Origin: UBA5078 sp040384465
GTDB lineage: Bacteria; Pseudomonadota; Gammaproteobacteria; Pseudomonadales; Pseudohongiellaceae
Reading direction: 5' to 3'
Assembly: GCA_040384465.1 (NCBI GenBank)
Contig: JAZKJF010000001.1
Location: forward strand, 62,001 to 126,000
DNA: 64,000 nt
In this document: one piece after another, positions 1-8,283 of the stretch
How the letters are laid out: the number at the start of each line of letters is the position of its first letter
Position numbering within the stretch: the first letter of the stretch is position 1
Made by a program: the position numbers and the translations under genes
Notes under the pieces: model-generated
Told to the model about the DNA's origin: nothing
What the model saw: only the letters and a program-made list of their open reading frames with translations
The model's database searches: none

Positions 1-1
1 T

Positions 2-661
2 TTTGAGTCTGCGGGTTACGCAGTGGCAGTCGGTCCGGAAATTGAAGACGACTACCATAATTTCGCTGCTCTCAATATTCCCGATCATCATCCCGCTCGT
101 GCCATGCATGACACCTTCTATATAGATCCGGCGACGGTTTTACGAACGCACACCTCCCCTGTGCAGGTTCGAGTCATGGAGCAAGGTAAGCCACCATTCA
201 GAATGATTTGCCCGGGCAGAGTTTATCGCTGCGATTCGGATATTACTCACACCCCCATGTTCCATCAGGTTGAAGGGCTCTTGATTGACGAGGATGTCAG
301 TTTTGCAGACCTCCGGGGCACCGTAGAAGAGTTCCTGCAGGCCTTTTTTGAGAAAGATCTGGCCGTTCGGTTTCGTCCTTCGTATTTCCCGTTCACTGAG
401 CCGTCAGCAGAGGTTGATATGGCCTGTGTTATGTGCGAGGGGAAGGGCTGCCGAATATGCAGTCAAACCGGCTGGTTGGAGGTTATGGGGTGTGGCATGG
501 TGCATCCAAAAGTACTTGAACTTTCTGGCATTGATTCCGAAAAATACACTGGCTTTGCTTTCGGTATGGGGGTCGAACGTCTTGCCATGTTGCGTTATGG
601 CGTGAATGACCTGCGGTTGTTCTTCGAAAACGACCTGCGCTTCCTCAAACAGTTTAACTAG
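2..661 (+). CDS. pheS: Phenylalanyl-tRNA synthetase alpha subunit, 5'-truncated by window edge
   Basis: Catalytic alpha subunit of the (alpha-beta)2 phenylalanine-tRNA ligase, a cytoplasmic class II synthetase. The open frame runs in from the left edge, and 219 residues of what is normally a protein of about 330 are visible. Class II features seen: the segment GPEIEDDYHNFAALN near the start, the R-x-H-T-S stretch followed by the motif 2 region (PGRVYRCDSDITHTPMFHQ), and the C-terminal motif 3 glycine/arginine stretch FAFGMGVERLAMLRYG. A Cys-rich patch (CVMCEGKGCRICSQTG) sits between motifs 2 and 3, as in other bacterial PheS. pheT follows 67 bases downstream, the usual pheST operon. An internal GTG at position 23 is not the start, because conserved residues precede it. 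The identity is certain. Confidence 0.97.
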   Translation, partial: FESAGYAVAVGPEIEDDYHNFAALNIPDHHPARAMHDTFYIDPATVLRTHTSPVQVRVMEQGKPPFRMICPGRVYRCDSDITHTPMFHQVEGLLIDEDVSFADLRGTVEEFLQAFFEKDLAVRFRPSYFPFTEPSAEVDMACVMCEGKGCRICSQTGWLEVMGCGMVHPKVLELSGIDSEKYTGFAFGMGVERLAMLRYGVNDLRLFFENDLRFLKQFN

Positions 662-728
662 CCGTCTGACGACGCATTCCGCCTTAATACCTTGCCTTAC
701 TAAGAGCCAATCTACAGAGTATCAGAAC

Positions 729-3116
729 ATGATTTTCAGCGAGCAGTGGATTCGCGAGTGGGTAAACCCCGCCCTTACGACGCAACAGTTGATGGATCAA
801 TTGACCATGGCCGGTCTGGAAGTCGATGGTTTTGCAGCAGTGGCTGGGAAATTCAACGGAGTGGTAGTTGGCGAAGTCTTATCAGTCATGCCTCACCCAG
901 ATGCTGATAAATTAAGAGTTTGTAGTGTTAGTGACGGTTTGGATGCAGTGCAGGTTGTCTGCGGTGCTGCCAATGTACGCGCCGGGTTGAGAGTGCCGTT
1001 TGCAAAAGTCGGTGCCACACTTCATGTCTCTTCCGATGACTCAGTGCTGAAAATCAAGCAGGCTAAACTGCGAGGAGTAGAGTCAAATGGCATGCTTTGC
1101 TCCGCTCAGGAATTGGGGCTGGCAGAGACTGCAGACGGGCTTTTGGAGCTACCCTCTGATGCTCCGATCGGGGAAGATATTCGTGACTATCTGCATTTGG
1201 ATGACATCAGCATAGAGTTGGATTTGACTCCCAATCGTGGTGATTGTCTCGGTATTGTGGGACTGGCGCGAGAAGTCGGTGCCCTTAATGGGCTACAGGC
1301 GCAAACTCCAGAAATCCCTGTTGTGCCGCCCGTTATAGACGATACGTTTCAAGTCAGCATTCTTGCTCCTGAGCAATGTCCTCGGTATCTGGGGAGGGTT
1401 GTCAAAGGGGTTGATGTCTCAGTTGAAACCCCCTTGTGGATGAAGGAGACATTGCGACGATCTGGTCTCCGGAGTGTTGATCCTGTCGTAGATGTGACCA
1501 ATTATGTTTTGCTGGAACTTGGACAGCCCATGCATGCCTTTGATCTTGGTGTTCTGAAAGGTGAGATCGCAGTACGCATGGCATATGCTGATGAAAAATT
1601 ACTATTGCTTGATGGTGAAGAGGTTTGCCTGAGCGAGGATGTTCTGATCATCGCTGACGAGAATGGTCCCTTGGCTATGGCTGGCATAATGGGGGGGGCT
1701 GGGTCTGGTGTCAGCACTTCTACTCGTGATGTATTTCTTGAATGCGCCTATTTTGCACCGTTGGGAATGGCTGGACGTGCGCGTCGTTACGGTTTGCATA
1801 CAGATGCTTCTCATCGTTACGAGCGTGGAGTGGACTATAAAATTCAGGCATTGGCGATGGAGCGTGCGACCGGGTTGTTGGTTGAAATCGCTGGCGGTCG
1901 ACCAGGTCCAGTAGTTGAAAGTTTGGGGAATCTGCCTGAAGCTCCTGTGATCGATCTAAAGTTCAGAAAGATTAGCAAGATTCTTGGGTTAACGATTGCT
2001 GTTGATGAGATTCAGGGCATTCTTAAGATGTTGGGTATGGAAGTAGTGCAGAGCTCGGACGAGTTGGTTCGAGTGAAGGTACCGTCTTTCCGTTTCGATA
2101 TCAGTCTGGATGTGGATCTCATAGAAGAAATTGCACGGGTTTACGGTTATAACCGGCTTCCTAGAACCCGTCCACAGATTCGTATGAGCTTGGGATCGAG
2201 AACTGAGACCAAGACAGGTCTGTCTGATTTCAAAGAAAAATTGATCGCGCTTGGTTATCAGGAAGTCGTGACCTACAGTTTTGTGGAACCTGGTCTCATG
2301 CAGCGTGTGAAATCCAGCCCTCCCGCGATTGCACTGCAGAACCCTATTTCAAGTGATATGTCTGTCATGAGGACAAGTCTCTGGCCTGGGCTCCTGGGTG
2401 TTCTGAAACATAATGTGAATCGGCAACATGATCGCGTGAGGATATTCGAGGCGGGCCAGGTGTTCCTTAAGCGAGGAGATCAGACAGATTACCCTGCGTA
2501 CTTGGGGGGCTTGATTTACGGGACATTGAATCCTGAGCTCTGGAGTTACCCTAAAAAGCAGCTGGACTTTTTTGATATTAAAGGAGATATAGAAACTTTA
2601 CTGGATGTTTCCAAGAATCGAATTTCGTTTCGGTTTGTCCCGTCACAACATCAAGCGTTGCATCGTGGGCAGTGTGCTGCTTTGGAGATGGACGGTATTT
2701 GTATAGGAATACTGGGAGCTCTCGATCCGGCTTTACAACGAGAATTAGGGATTAACAATCGCGTTTATCTATTTGAATTGGATATTGATACCCTGCAAAA
2801 AGCCAAGATTCCTAAAATTAAAGAACTCTCCAAGTTTCCTGAAGTGAATCGTGATTTGGCCATTGTTGTTGATGAGATCGTCTCCGCTGATCAGATTTTG
2901 GACAATGTTAGAGAGAATGTGGGCGAAAGCTTGGTAAATCTTAGAATATTCGATGTATATCAAGGTGATGCGGTTGAGAAAACGAAAAAAAGCATCGCCT
3001 TGGGCTTGACCTTGCAGCATCCTTCCCGCACTCTAAGCGAAGACGACATAAATGAGATAATTAACAGGTGTGTCAAAGGTCTAGATGCTAAATTTAATGC
3101 AAAGTTAAGGAATTAA
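729..3116 (+). CDS. pheT: Phenylalanyl-tRNA synthetase beta subunit
   Basis: Beta subunit of Phe-tRNA synthetase, with tRNA binding and editing roles in the cytoplasmic heterotetramer. It has 795 residues, the usual length. An EMAP/OB tRNA-binding domain covers about residues 40-150. The B3/B4 editing domain follows at about 210-390, and the B5 domain at about 400-475. Next come the catalytic-like core and a C-terminal FDX-ACB domain (KFPEVNRDLAIVVDE onward) that grips the anticodon stem. The open frame extends upstream to 606, but the ATG at 729 begins the conserved MIFSEQWIREWV N-terminus, so I chose it. ihfA starts 2 bases after the stop, which suggests a pheS-pheT-ihfA-merR transcript like that of enterics and pseudomonads. 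Confidence 0.97.
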   Translation: MIFSEQWIREWVNPALTTQQLMDQLTMAGLEVDGFAAVAGKFNGVVVGEVLSVMPHPDADKLRVCSVSDGLDAVQVVCGAANVRAGLRVPFAKVGATLHVSSDDSVLKIKQAKLRGVESNGMLCSAQELGLAETADGLLELPSDAPIGEDIRDYLHLDDISIELDLTPNRGDCLGIVGLAREVGALNGLQAQTPEIPVVPPVIDDTFQVSILAPEQCPRYLGRVVKGVDVSVETPLWMKETLRRSGLRSVDPVVDVTNYVLLELGQPMHAFDLGVLKGEIAVRMAYADEKLLLLDGEEVCLSEDVLIIADENGPLAMAGIMGGAGSGVSTSTRDVFLECAYFAPLGMAGRARRYGLHTDASHRYERGVDYKIQALAMERATGLLVEIAGGRPGPVVESLGNLPEAPVIDLKFRKISKILGLTIAVDEIQGILKMLGMEVVQSSDELVRVKVPSFRFDISLDVDLIEEIARVYGYNRLPRTRPQIRMSLGSRTETKTGLSDFKEKLIALGYQEVVTYSFVEPGLMQRVKSSPPAIALQNPISSDMSVMRTSLWPGLLGVLKHNVNRQHDRVRIFEAGQVFLKRGDQTDYPAYLGGLIYGTLNPELWSYPKKQLDFFDIKGDIETLLDVSKNRISFRFVPSQHQALHRGQCAALEMDGICIGILGALDPALQRELGINNRVYLFELDIDTLQKAKIPKIKELSKFPEVNRDLAIVVDEIVSADQILDNVRENVGESLVNLRIFDVYQGDAVEKTKKSIALGLTLQHPSRTLSEDDINEIINRCVKGLDAKFNAKLRN

Positions 3117-3118
3117 CT

Positions 3119-3427
3119 ATGGCAGATGGGGCACTCACCAAGGCGGAAATGGCCGAAAAACTCTTTGAAGAGCTGGGCTTGAATAAGAGGGAAGCAAAGG
3201 AACTGGTTGAGCAGTTCTTTGAGGAAGTACGCTTGTCACTTGAGTCTAACGAGCAGGTTAAAATTTCCGGGTTCGGCAATTTTGATTTGCGGGACAAGAA
3301 ACAGAGACCGGGGCGTAATCCCAAGACAGGCGAGGAGATCCCGATCAAAGCGCGCCGTGTTGTGACGTTCAGGCCGGGTCAGAAGCTGAAAGCAAGAGTA
3401 GAAAGTTATGCTGGAACCAAGCAATAA
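3119..3427 (+). CDS. ihfA: Integration host factor alpha subunit
   Basis: Alpha subunit of the DNA-bending heterodimer IHF, a nucleoid protein that shapes promoters, replication origins and recombination sites. It has 102 residues. The family signature is clear: an N-terminal helical dimerisation part (ALTKAEMAEKLFEELG), the conserved KISGFGNFDLRDKKQRPGRNP segment, and the arm KTGEEIPIKARRVVTFRPGQKLK that enters the minor groove with the Pro of the GRNPKTGE tip. The alpha identity rests on position after pheT and on family wording of the arm. The beta subunit would be elsewhere. The start is 2 bases after the pheT stop, so it is probably translationally coupled. Its last 20 bases overlap the next gene. 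Confidence 0.95.
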   Translation: MADGALTKAEMAEKLFEELGLNKREAKELVEQFFEEVRLSLESNEQVKISGFGNFDLRDKKQRPGRNPKTGEEIPIKARRVVTFRPGQKLKARVESYAGTKQ

Positions 3428-3758
3428 CGACGAATTGCCACCGATTCCGCCTAAGCGCTATTTCACGATTGGCGAGGTTGGTGAGTTGTGTACGGTTAAA
3501 CCTCATGTTCTGAGATACTGGGAGCAGGAGTTCCCGCAACTGAAACCTGTCAAACGCAGGGGTAATCGACGTTATTATCAAAGACAGGATGTCATTTTGA
3601 TTCGCCAAATTAAATCACTGCTCTATGATCAAGGTTTTACCATTGGTGGTGCCAGGCAAAGGATGAGTGGTGCTGAAGAGCCTCAGAAAGCGGGTTTCGA
3701 CAGTAAAGGCTTTAAGGAAATGATTAAAGATTTGGAAGAAGTGATAGCACAATTGTGA
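3408..3758 (+). CDS. MerR-family transcriptional regulator (ihfA-linked type)
   Basis: A small DNA-binding protein of 116 residues. The MerR winged helix-turn-helix lies at about residues 18-85: FTIGEVGELCTVKPHVLRYWEQEF, then the wing with NRRYYQRQDV, then helices around IRQIKSLLYDQGFTIGGAR. After that comes only a short coiled tail (FKEMIKDLEEVIAQL) that could form the dimer helix. No metal-binding cysteine cluster or ligand domain is present, so the effector is unknown. This short MerR gene overlapping the 3' end of ihfA is a recurrent arrangement in gammaproteobacteria. Its target has not been established to my knowledge. Overlap of 20 bases with ihfA implies coupled translation. Confidence 0.9.
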   Translation: MLEPSNNDELPPIPPKRYFTIGEVGELCTVKPHVLRYWEQEFPQLKPVKRRGNRRYYQRQDVILIRQIKSLLYDQGFTIGGARQRMSGAEEPQKAGFDSKGFKEMIKDLEEVIAQL

Positions 3759-3772
3759 AAATGCGGTAGAAT
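3744..3772 (+). promoter_or_regulatory. Candidate promoter of tRNA-Pro
   Basis: A TAGAAT hexamer at 3767-3772 is followed at once by a G+C-rich stretch (TGCCGCCGC), the discriminator pattern of stable-RNA promoters under stringent control. A hexamer 17 bases upstream (ATAGCA at 3744-3749) matches the -35 consensus poorly. It lies across the end of the MerR gene. The start site would be near 3779, giving a precursor leader of about 130 bases. This is an inference from pattern only. Confidence 0.35.
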
Positions 3773-3907
3773 TGCCGCCGCTTCTCGCCCGGTAACTGAG
3801 TGGAATTATCCGCATAACAGGGCAGTAGAGTAGCTTTCGATATACGCAGAAACCAAGAAATCATTCCGATCCACTTCAGAATACTTCTTTCGCTGATATC
3901 AAAAATT

Positions 3908-3984
3908 CGGGGCATAGCGCAGCCTGGTAGCGCACCAGTCTGGGGGACTGGGGGTCGTAGGTTCAAATCCTGCTGTCCCGACCA
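3908..3984 (+). tRNA. proL: tRNA-Pro (anticodon GGG)
   Basis: A 77-base cloverleaf can be drawn by hand. The acceptor arms CGGGGCA and TGTCCCG pair with one G-T wobble. The D arm contains AGCCTGGTA, and the anticodon stem is CCAGT/ACTGG with loop CTGGGGG, placing the anticodon GGG at 3942-3944. The T arm is GTAGG-TTCAAAT-CCTGC. The discriminator A and the CCA tail are encoded. This tRNA reads CCC and CCU proline codons. It lies alone between the MerR gene and a rho-independent terminator. The proL symbol follows E. coli usage for the GGG isoacceptor. Confidence 0.96.
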
Positions 3985-3991
3985 ATAAATG

Positions 3992-4019
3992 AAAAGGGTA
4001 TCCATCAGGGTACCCTTTT
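3992..4019 (+). terminator. Rho-independent terminator after tRNA-Pro
   Basis: A 9-bp inverted repeat, AAAAGGGTA at 3992-4000 and TACCCTTTT at 4011-4019, has a 10-base loop and is followed by T. It begins 8 bases after the tRNA CCA end. Confidence 0.85.
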
Positions 4020-4054
4020 TGCATTCCAGGCTTTGGTAACATAATTTTTAGGCA

Positions 4055-4086
4055 AAAAAAAGGGCGCAAAAGAGGCGCCCTTTTTT
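4055..4086 (-). terminator. Bidirectional-looking terminator at the end of the NHL protein gene
   Basis: AGGGCGC (4061-4067) pairs with GCGCCCT (4075-4081), with a short A-rich loop, A residues before it and a T run after it. The symmetry lets it work on either strand. It sits 17 bases past the stop codon of the minus-strand gene, which is its most likely user. It would also back up the tRNA terminator on the plus strand. Confidence 0.8.
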
Positions 4087-4102
4087 ACATCAAAAGTTTA
4101 AA

Positions 4103-5176
4103 TTACTGTCTGACGTAACGCTTGATGCCACCTACTGGACCGACTTCTGCTCCGTAGATTACGCCATTACGATCAGCTACCACACCTTCTGCCGTGCAGG
4201 TCCCAGTGCAATCTGGATTCGGATCAGGAATGAAAGCAGTCACTTCACCAGTTGCGGCATTTCCAATTCGGATGCCTCGGAGCCAGGCGATATGGTCTGG
4301 ATTGACGGAGCCCGATTCAGAATCTGCAGCGTAGAGAATGTCGTTCTTGTCGATGAACAGTCCACTGTTGCGGCTAAATTGGTACCAAGTGTCGAGGCGT
4401 GTTCCTTCCTGGTCGAAAATCACGACACGGTTATTACCACGATCCGCAACAAACAATCTACCTTGGGAGTCCATGGCAAGAGAGTGCGGCTGTTGGAATT
4501 GATCCGGTCCTGTTCCAAGAGAGCCCCATTCCTTAATGAATTCACCGCTGCTGTTGAATTTCAGAACACGAGCGGTAGAACCAGGAGCATTAGAATGGCC
4601 TTCTCCGATAAATATATCCCCGTTCGGTGCTACCAGAACATCGTTTGGTTGGAACAGGTAACCAGGAGCTCGTGCACCACCTGCTTCACCGATGCGCATC
4701 AGTAATTCACCAGTCGGGCTGAATTTCAGGACTTGATGTCCTTTCAATTCGGCTGGCGCTGTACCATCAGCTGCACGGTTGTCACGGCCGTCAGTGACCC
4801 AGACATTGCCATCAGGGTCCACGTGAATGCCATGTGGCCACATAACCATTCCCTTGCCAAAGCTCGTTACCATGTTGCCATCGGCGTCGAACTTCATGAT
4901 AGGATCGAGGGCGCCTTCAGCGCATGGACCCACATTGCCACCACATCGCTCTGCTACCCAGATACTGACGCCGTCTCGGTCAATTTCAACAGCGCTGGTA
5001 GAGCCCCAAGCTCTTCCAGCTGGCATTTTTGCCCAGCCTTCGATGGTCTGATATGGGTTTGGCAGGTCATTAACCGGCGCCATATCTGGCTGTGCGAGGC
5101 CCAGCATTGGCAACATGGCAACAGCTGCAGTTAATGAAACAAATGCAGATTTAAATCTCTTATTATAGTTTGACAT
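4103..5176 (-). CDS. Secreted NHL-repeat six-bladed beta-propeller protein (PAL-like)
   Basis: A predicted exported protein of 357 residues. A Sec signal peptide covers about residues 1-28 (KRFKSAF, then a hydrophobic stretch, probable cleavage after GLA). The mature part shows repeated NHL-type blades: PHGIHVDPDGNVWVTDGRDN, QPNDVLVAPNGDIFIGEGH, QPHSLAMDSQGRLFVADRGN and SGLFIDKNDILYAADS. His residues recur at the blade starts (WPHGI, QPHSL). That pattern is known from the peptidyl-alpha-hydroxyglycine alpha-amidating lyase-like subfamily, where such His bind metal, but lyase activity here is only a possibility. It stands alone between the tRNA terminator and a plus-strand gene. The substrate is unknown. 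Two Cys in CTGTC and two in CGGNVGPC could form disulfides in the periplasm. Confidence 0.75.
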   Translation of the reverse strand: MSNYNKRFKSAFVSLTAAVAMLPMLGLAQPDMAPVNDLPNPYQTIEGWAKMPAGRAWGSTSAVEIDRDGVSIWVAERCGGNVGPCAEGALDPIMKFDADGNMVTSFGKGMVMWPHGIHVDPDGNVWVTDGRDNRAADGTAPAELKGHQVLKFSPTGELLMRIGEAGGARAPGYLFQPNDVLVAPNGDIFIGEGHSNAPGSTARVLKFNSSGEFIKEWGSLGTGPDQFQQPHSLAMDSQGRLFVADRGNNRVVIFDQEGTRLDTWYQFSRNSGLFIDKNDILYAADSESGSVNPDHIAWLRGIRIGNAATGEVTAFIPDPNPDCTGTCTAEGVVADRNGVIYGAEVGPVGGIKRYVRQ

Positions 5177-5368
5177 AGGCGGAGGACGCTCCCTTCATAG
5201 CTAAATGGACCGACAGAATAATGCACCTCATTGGCTAATTCAATGAGTATAGGGTCTGCTTGCCGAGGGTGGACTAGAGGTCAAATTTTATTTCAATAAC
5301 AATACAATAATCTCCATAACACACTAACCTTGTGGCGACATGATCTGATGCTCAGGAGCGTTGCAAGT

Positions 5369-5716
5369 ATGAAGGATCTGAAGGATATCAGCGTTGCAGT
5401 GGCACGATTTGCTGCCGAGCGACATTGGGATAAGTTTCACTCACCGAAGAACCTCGCTATGGCGCTAAGTGTTGAGGTGGCAGAGGTGATGGAAATATTT
5501 CAGTGGTTGACTGAGGATGAGTCTACGAATCTGACAGAGGATCAATTGAAGGCGGTTAGTCATGAAATCGCGGATGTGCAGGTTTATCTGGTAAGGCTTG
5601 CCGACATGCTTGGAGTGGACATACTGCGCATGGTTGAAGAGAAGATGGCATTGAATGCACTCAAGTATCCCGCTGAAAAGGTGCGCGGCAGTGCAAAAAA
5701 ATACACCGATTACTGA
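5369..5716 (+). CDS. MazG-like nucleotide pyrophosphohydrolase (single domain)
   Basis: A 115-residue all-alpha NTP pyrophosphatase of the iMazG/RS21-C6 (dCTPase-like) type, probably removing non-canonical or excess dNTPs as a cytoplasmic house-cleaning enzyme. The Mg-binding pattern is visible: Glu residues in SVEVAEVMEIFQW and the later Glu/Asp pair in HEIADVQVYLVRLAD. The C-terminal LNALKYPAEKVRGSAKKY is typical of this subfamily. I chose the ATG at 5369 because AGGAG lies 10 bases upstream. The frame is open further up to a TTG at 5330 without a good ribosome site. It is distinct from the two-domain mazG at about 32 kb. The exact substrate is unknown. Confidence 0.85.
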   Translation: MKDLKDISVAVARFAAERHWDKFHSPKNLAMALSVEVAEVMEIFQWLTEDESTNLTEDQLKAVSHEIADVQVYLVRLADMLGVDILRMVEEKMALNALKYPAEKVRGSAKKYTDY

Positions 5717-5747
5717 GTGCTAGTTTGTTCTGAGGAGTGGTCTGAGA

Positions 5748-6125
5748 ATGTTGATAGCCGTGTACGGAACTCTCAAGAGCGGTATGATTAATCACAAACT
5801 TCTGGAAGAGGCACGATTGCTGGGAACAGATTTTCTGGATGGTATTGCCCTGTATGATCTTGGGGATTTTCCTGCCGCTCGCTTGGAGCCATCCGACGGT
5901 ATCCTGGTAGAAGTTTATGAGATAACCGACAAGGAACTAGCGGTTCTGGATGTGCTGGAAGAGTGCAATCATGACAAGCCTGAACAGGGGCTATATAAGC
6001 GGGTTCAATATTCAACTGGTTTTGGATGGGCTTGGATATATCTTTATAACGGGCAGGTGGAGGGATTGCGGAGAGTGACCAAAGGAGGGTGGTGGCCAGC
6101 ATACTCTTTGGTAACCACTTTCTGA
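5748..6125 (+). CDS. Gamma-glutamylcyclotransferase-like (AIG2/YtfP) family protein
   Basis: A 125-residue protein of the GGCT-like superfamily. The diagnostic N-terminal substrate-binding loop VYGTLKSG starts at residue 5. The later LDVLEECN...YKRV segment corresponds to the conserved region with the acidic residue used as general acid/base in characterised members. Family members act on gamma-glutamyl amines or peptides, releasing 5-oxoproline, but many bacterial YtfP-type proteins have no proven substrate. It starts 31 bases after the MazG-like gene on the same strand, so the two may be co-transcribed. Both have the look of metabolite-repair or turnover enzymes. Confidence 0.75.
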   Translation: MLIAVYGTLKSGMINHKLLEEARLLGTDFLDGIALYDLGDFPAARLEPSDGILVEVYEITDKELAVLDVLEECNHDKPEQGLYKRVQYSTGFGWAWIYLYNGQVEGLRRVTKGGWWPAYSLVTTF

Positions 6126-6307
6126 TTTTGAGTCGTCTATGGCAAGCTGTATCGGGATGTCATGGCTGTAACCAACGCATTTGCAGGCTTCTGCTGAGCT
6201 AGTTTCTTTAGCAAAATGTATGCTTTATGATGCCACGCTATGCAGAGACTGAATTTTCTGAACTCAAGGTGTGTAGCAGATAGACTTCAATCAAGGTGTT
6301 GCTCGTA

Positions 6308-7537
6308 ATGCAAACTCTGAAGGCAGAAAAGATTTTCAAGGCTGGTGAAGTCATCATGACCCAAGGGGATGCCGGGTTGTGTGCTTATTTCATTCAGGAG
6401 GGACGAGTAGGAATAGTAGTTGAAAAATCTGATGGAAAATTGCTGCACATGGGAACGCGCGGACCCGGCAGTATCATTGGTGAGATGGCAATTGTAGATA
6501 ACCAACCGCGTAGTGCGACCATTAAATCTCTCGAGAATTGCACGCTACTGGAGATTACGAAAGATGATTTCGCTCGCAGTGTGCGTGGTGCTGATCCCAT
6601 AGTGAGGCTGATAGCGCAGGTTATTCTAATGCGCTACAGAGATATTTTGAGGCGTTCCCAAACCCTGTTGGCTGATAGTCCGGACAACCCATCTCCTGAG
6701 GAGTTGGAGCGCGAGTATGCGGAGCAGATAAATGTTGTCGAGGCCATCAAGATGGCCAATGAATTCAAAGTGGCTATCGCCAGTCAACAGCTGATCCTGC
6801 ACTACCAGCCAATAGTATCGATAGCAACGGGCACTATATTAGGTTTCGAGGCTTTGATGAGGTGGGAGCATCCGGAGCGCGGGTTGATACCACCGAACAT
6901 TTTCATCCCTATGGCTGAAGACAGTGGTCTGATTGTGGATGCAAGCCGTTGGGCAATCCGGGAAGTTTGCCAGATGCTTAATCGACTGGATCAGGCACGG
7001 CCGGATCTCCAGGATATATATGTCAGTGTGAACCTTTCAGCGACTGATTTTGATGACGAAAATTTTCTGGATAATCTCTACGACATTCTCGAAGAGAGTG
7101 CGATCCCAGCCCATAGAATTCACATTGAAATAACTGAACGGCTCCTTCTTAAGCAGCCCAAAAATGTTAAAGAAACGCTCGACAGCTGTCGTGCGAGAGG
7201 CATGGGAATTATTATTGATGACTTTGGGACTGGGTACTCGTCTCTCAGTTATCTGCATCAATATCCAATAGACACTCTGAAAATTGATCAAAGTTTCATT
7301 CGTAAAATGAATGAGGACGTGATGGTGTTAGGGCTGGTGAAGTCTATCTTGTCCCTTAGTCAGAATATGAACATCAAGATAATCGCAGAGGGTGTTGAGG
7401 ACATTGAGGAGTCCAAATTGTTGAGCGAGCTGGATTGTGGGATGGCTCAAGGTTATTTTTATTCCCGTCCTGTTGCCGAGTCGCAGGTGTTGGATTTACT
7501 TCTCAAACACAACGCTCCTACCCCTCCACACCTCTGA
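6308..7537 (+). CDS. Cyclic-nucleotide-binding domain fused to EAL c-di-GMP phosphodiesterase
   Basis: A two-domain signalling protein of 409 residues with no membrane segment. Residues of about 5-120 form a CRP-like cNMP-binding fold. The phosphate-binding cassette is recognisable (GSIIGEMAIVDNQPRSATI, with Glu and Arg-Ser-Ala in place). Residues of about 150-400 form an EAL domain with every catalytic element: EAL at 181, NLSATDF, EITER, DDFGTGYSSL, LKIDQSF, EGVE and AQGYFYSRP. It therefore looks like an active hydrolase of cyclic di-GMP to pGpG, gated by a cyclic nucleotide or by that fold acting as a dimer sensor. No GGDEF domain is present. I chose ATG 6308 with AAGGTG 9 bases upstream. 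A GTG at 6296 is an alternative. Confidence 0.9.
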   Translation: MQTLKAEKIFKAGEVIMTQGDAGLCAYFIQEGRVGIVVEKSDGKLLHMGTRGPGSIIGEMAIVDNQPRSATIKSLENCTLLEITKDDFARSVRGADPIVRLIAQVILMRYRDILRRSQTLLADSPDNPSPEELEREYAEQINVVEAIKMANEFKVAIASQQLILHYQPIVSIATGTILGFEALMRWEHPERGLIPPNIFIPMAEDSGLIVDASRWAIREVCQMLNRLDQARPDLQDIYVSVNLSATDFDDENFLDNLYDILEESAIPAHRIHIEITERLLLKQPKNVKETLDSCRARGMGIIIDDFGTGYSSLSYLHQYPIDTLKIDQSFIRKMNEDVMVLGLVKSILSLSQNMNIKIIAEGVEDIEESKLLSELDCGMAQGYFYSRPVAESQVLDLLLKHNAPTPPHL

Positions 7538-7695
7538 TCCGCTCGAACGTAAGTTCGGTGGATACTGCCTCTACTGTAATTGACCTTTTTACAAAAACGT
7601 GTAGTCTTCGAAAGGACATAGCCTTAAGAAGTCCGTGCGCAGCATGCGCCTGTGCACCTCCCAACAACAACTAAAAACATCGGAGTACCCAGTCA

Positions 7696-8283
7696 GTGAA
7701 CCCACGACTAACACGAAGGCGTTTCATCAAAGGAGTTATCTACTCCAGTGCTGCCGCCATGTCCGGTGCAGGTTTTTACCTCGCCAACGCCCAGTCCAGA
7801 CCAGCTGCTGCTGTTGAGCGACTGATCTCGATTAACGTCAATGGACGTACCCGAAGAGTCGATGTGCTGCCGCAAGAAACTTTGGCACACACCCTGCGCT
7901 ACAAGCTGGAGTTGACAGGAACCAAGCTCGGTTGCAATCGAGGCGAGTGTGGCGCGTGTACGGTTCTCATCGACGATGTGACTAATTACGCATGTTCAAC
8001 CCTTACCCACAGTGTCAAGCAGCGTGCTGTCACTACAGTGGAAGGGTTGCAATCTCCCGACGGACAATTGCATCCGGTTCAACAGGCTTTCCTCGACGAA
8101 CTCGGTCCTCAATGTGGTTTTTGTACACCTGGGCAGGTAGTCGCTACCGTAGCTCTGCTGAAAACCAATCCGAAACCCACTCGTGAACAGGCGCGTCAGG
8201 CACTCTCGGGTAACCTCTGCCGTTGTGGCGCATACGATCACTATTTGAATGGCGTCATGCGCGCCTCGGGGCAATTGTCATGA
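7696..8283 (+). CDS. Molybdenum hydroxylase small subunit, two [2Fe-2S] clusters, Tat signal
   Basis: Electron-transfer subunit of a xanthine oxidase-family molybdoenzyme, 195 residues. The N-terminus has a twin-arginine motif TRRRFIK (residues 6-12) and then a hydrophobic stretch ending near NAQS, so the complex should fold in the cytoplasm and be exported by Tat. Plant-type ferredoxin cluster ligands are Cys80, 85, 88 and 100. The second cluster in the helical domain uses Cys140, 143, 175 and 177 (CGFC and CRC). Start is GTG with GGAG upstream. The stop overlaps the next start (ATGA). A Tat-bearing small subunit is what E. coli PaoA (YagT) has, which suggests a periplasmic aldehyde oxidoreductase. 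The real substrate is unknown. Confidence 0.9.
   Translation: MNPRLTRRRFIKGVIYSSAAAMSGAGFYLANAQSRPAAAVERLISINVNGRTRRVDVLPQETLAHTLRYKLELTGTKLGCNRGECGACTVLIDDVTNYACSTLTHSVKQRAVTTVEGLQSPDGQLHPVQQAFLDELGPQCGFCTPGQVVATVALLKTNPKPTREQARQALSGNLCRCGAYDHYLNGVMRASGQLS

Noticed and set aside
606..728. N-terminal extension of pheT overlapping pheS
   Set aside because: The extra residues overlap the pheS 3' end and lack homology. The ATG at 729 starts the conserved sequence.
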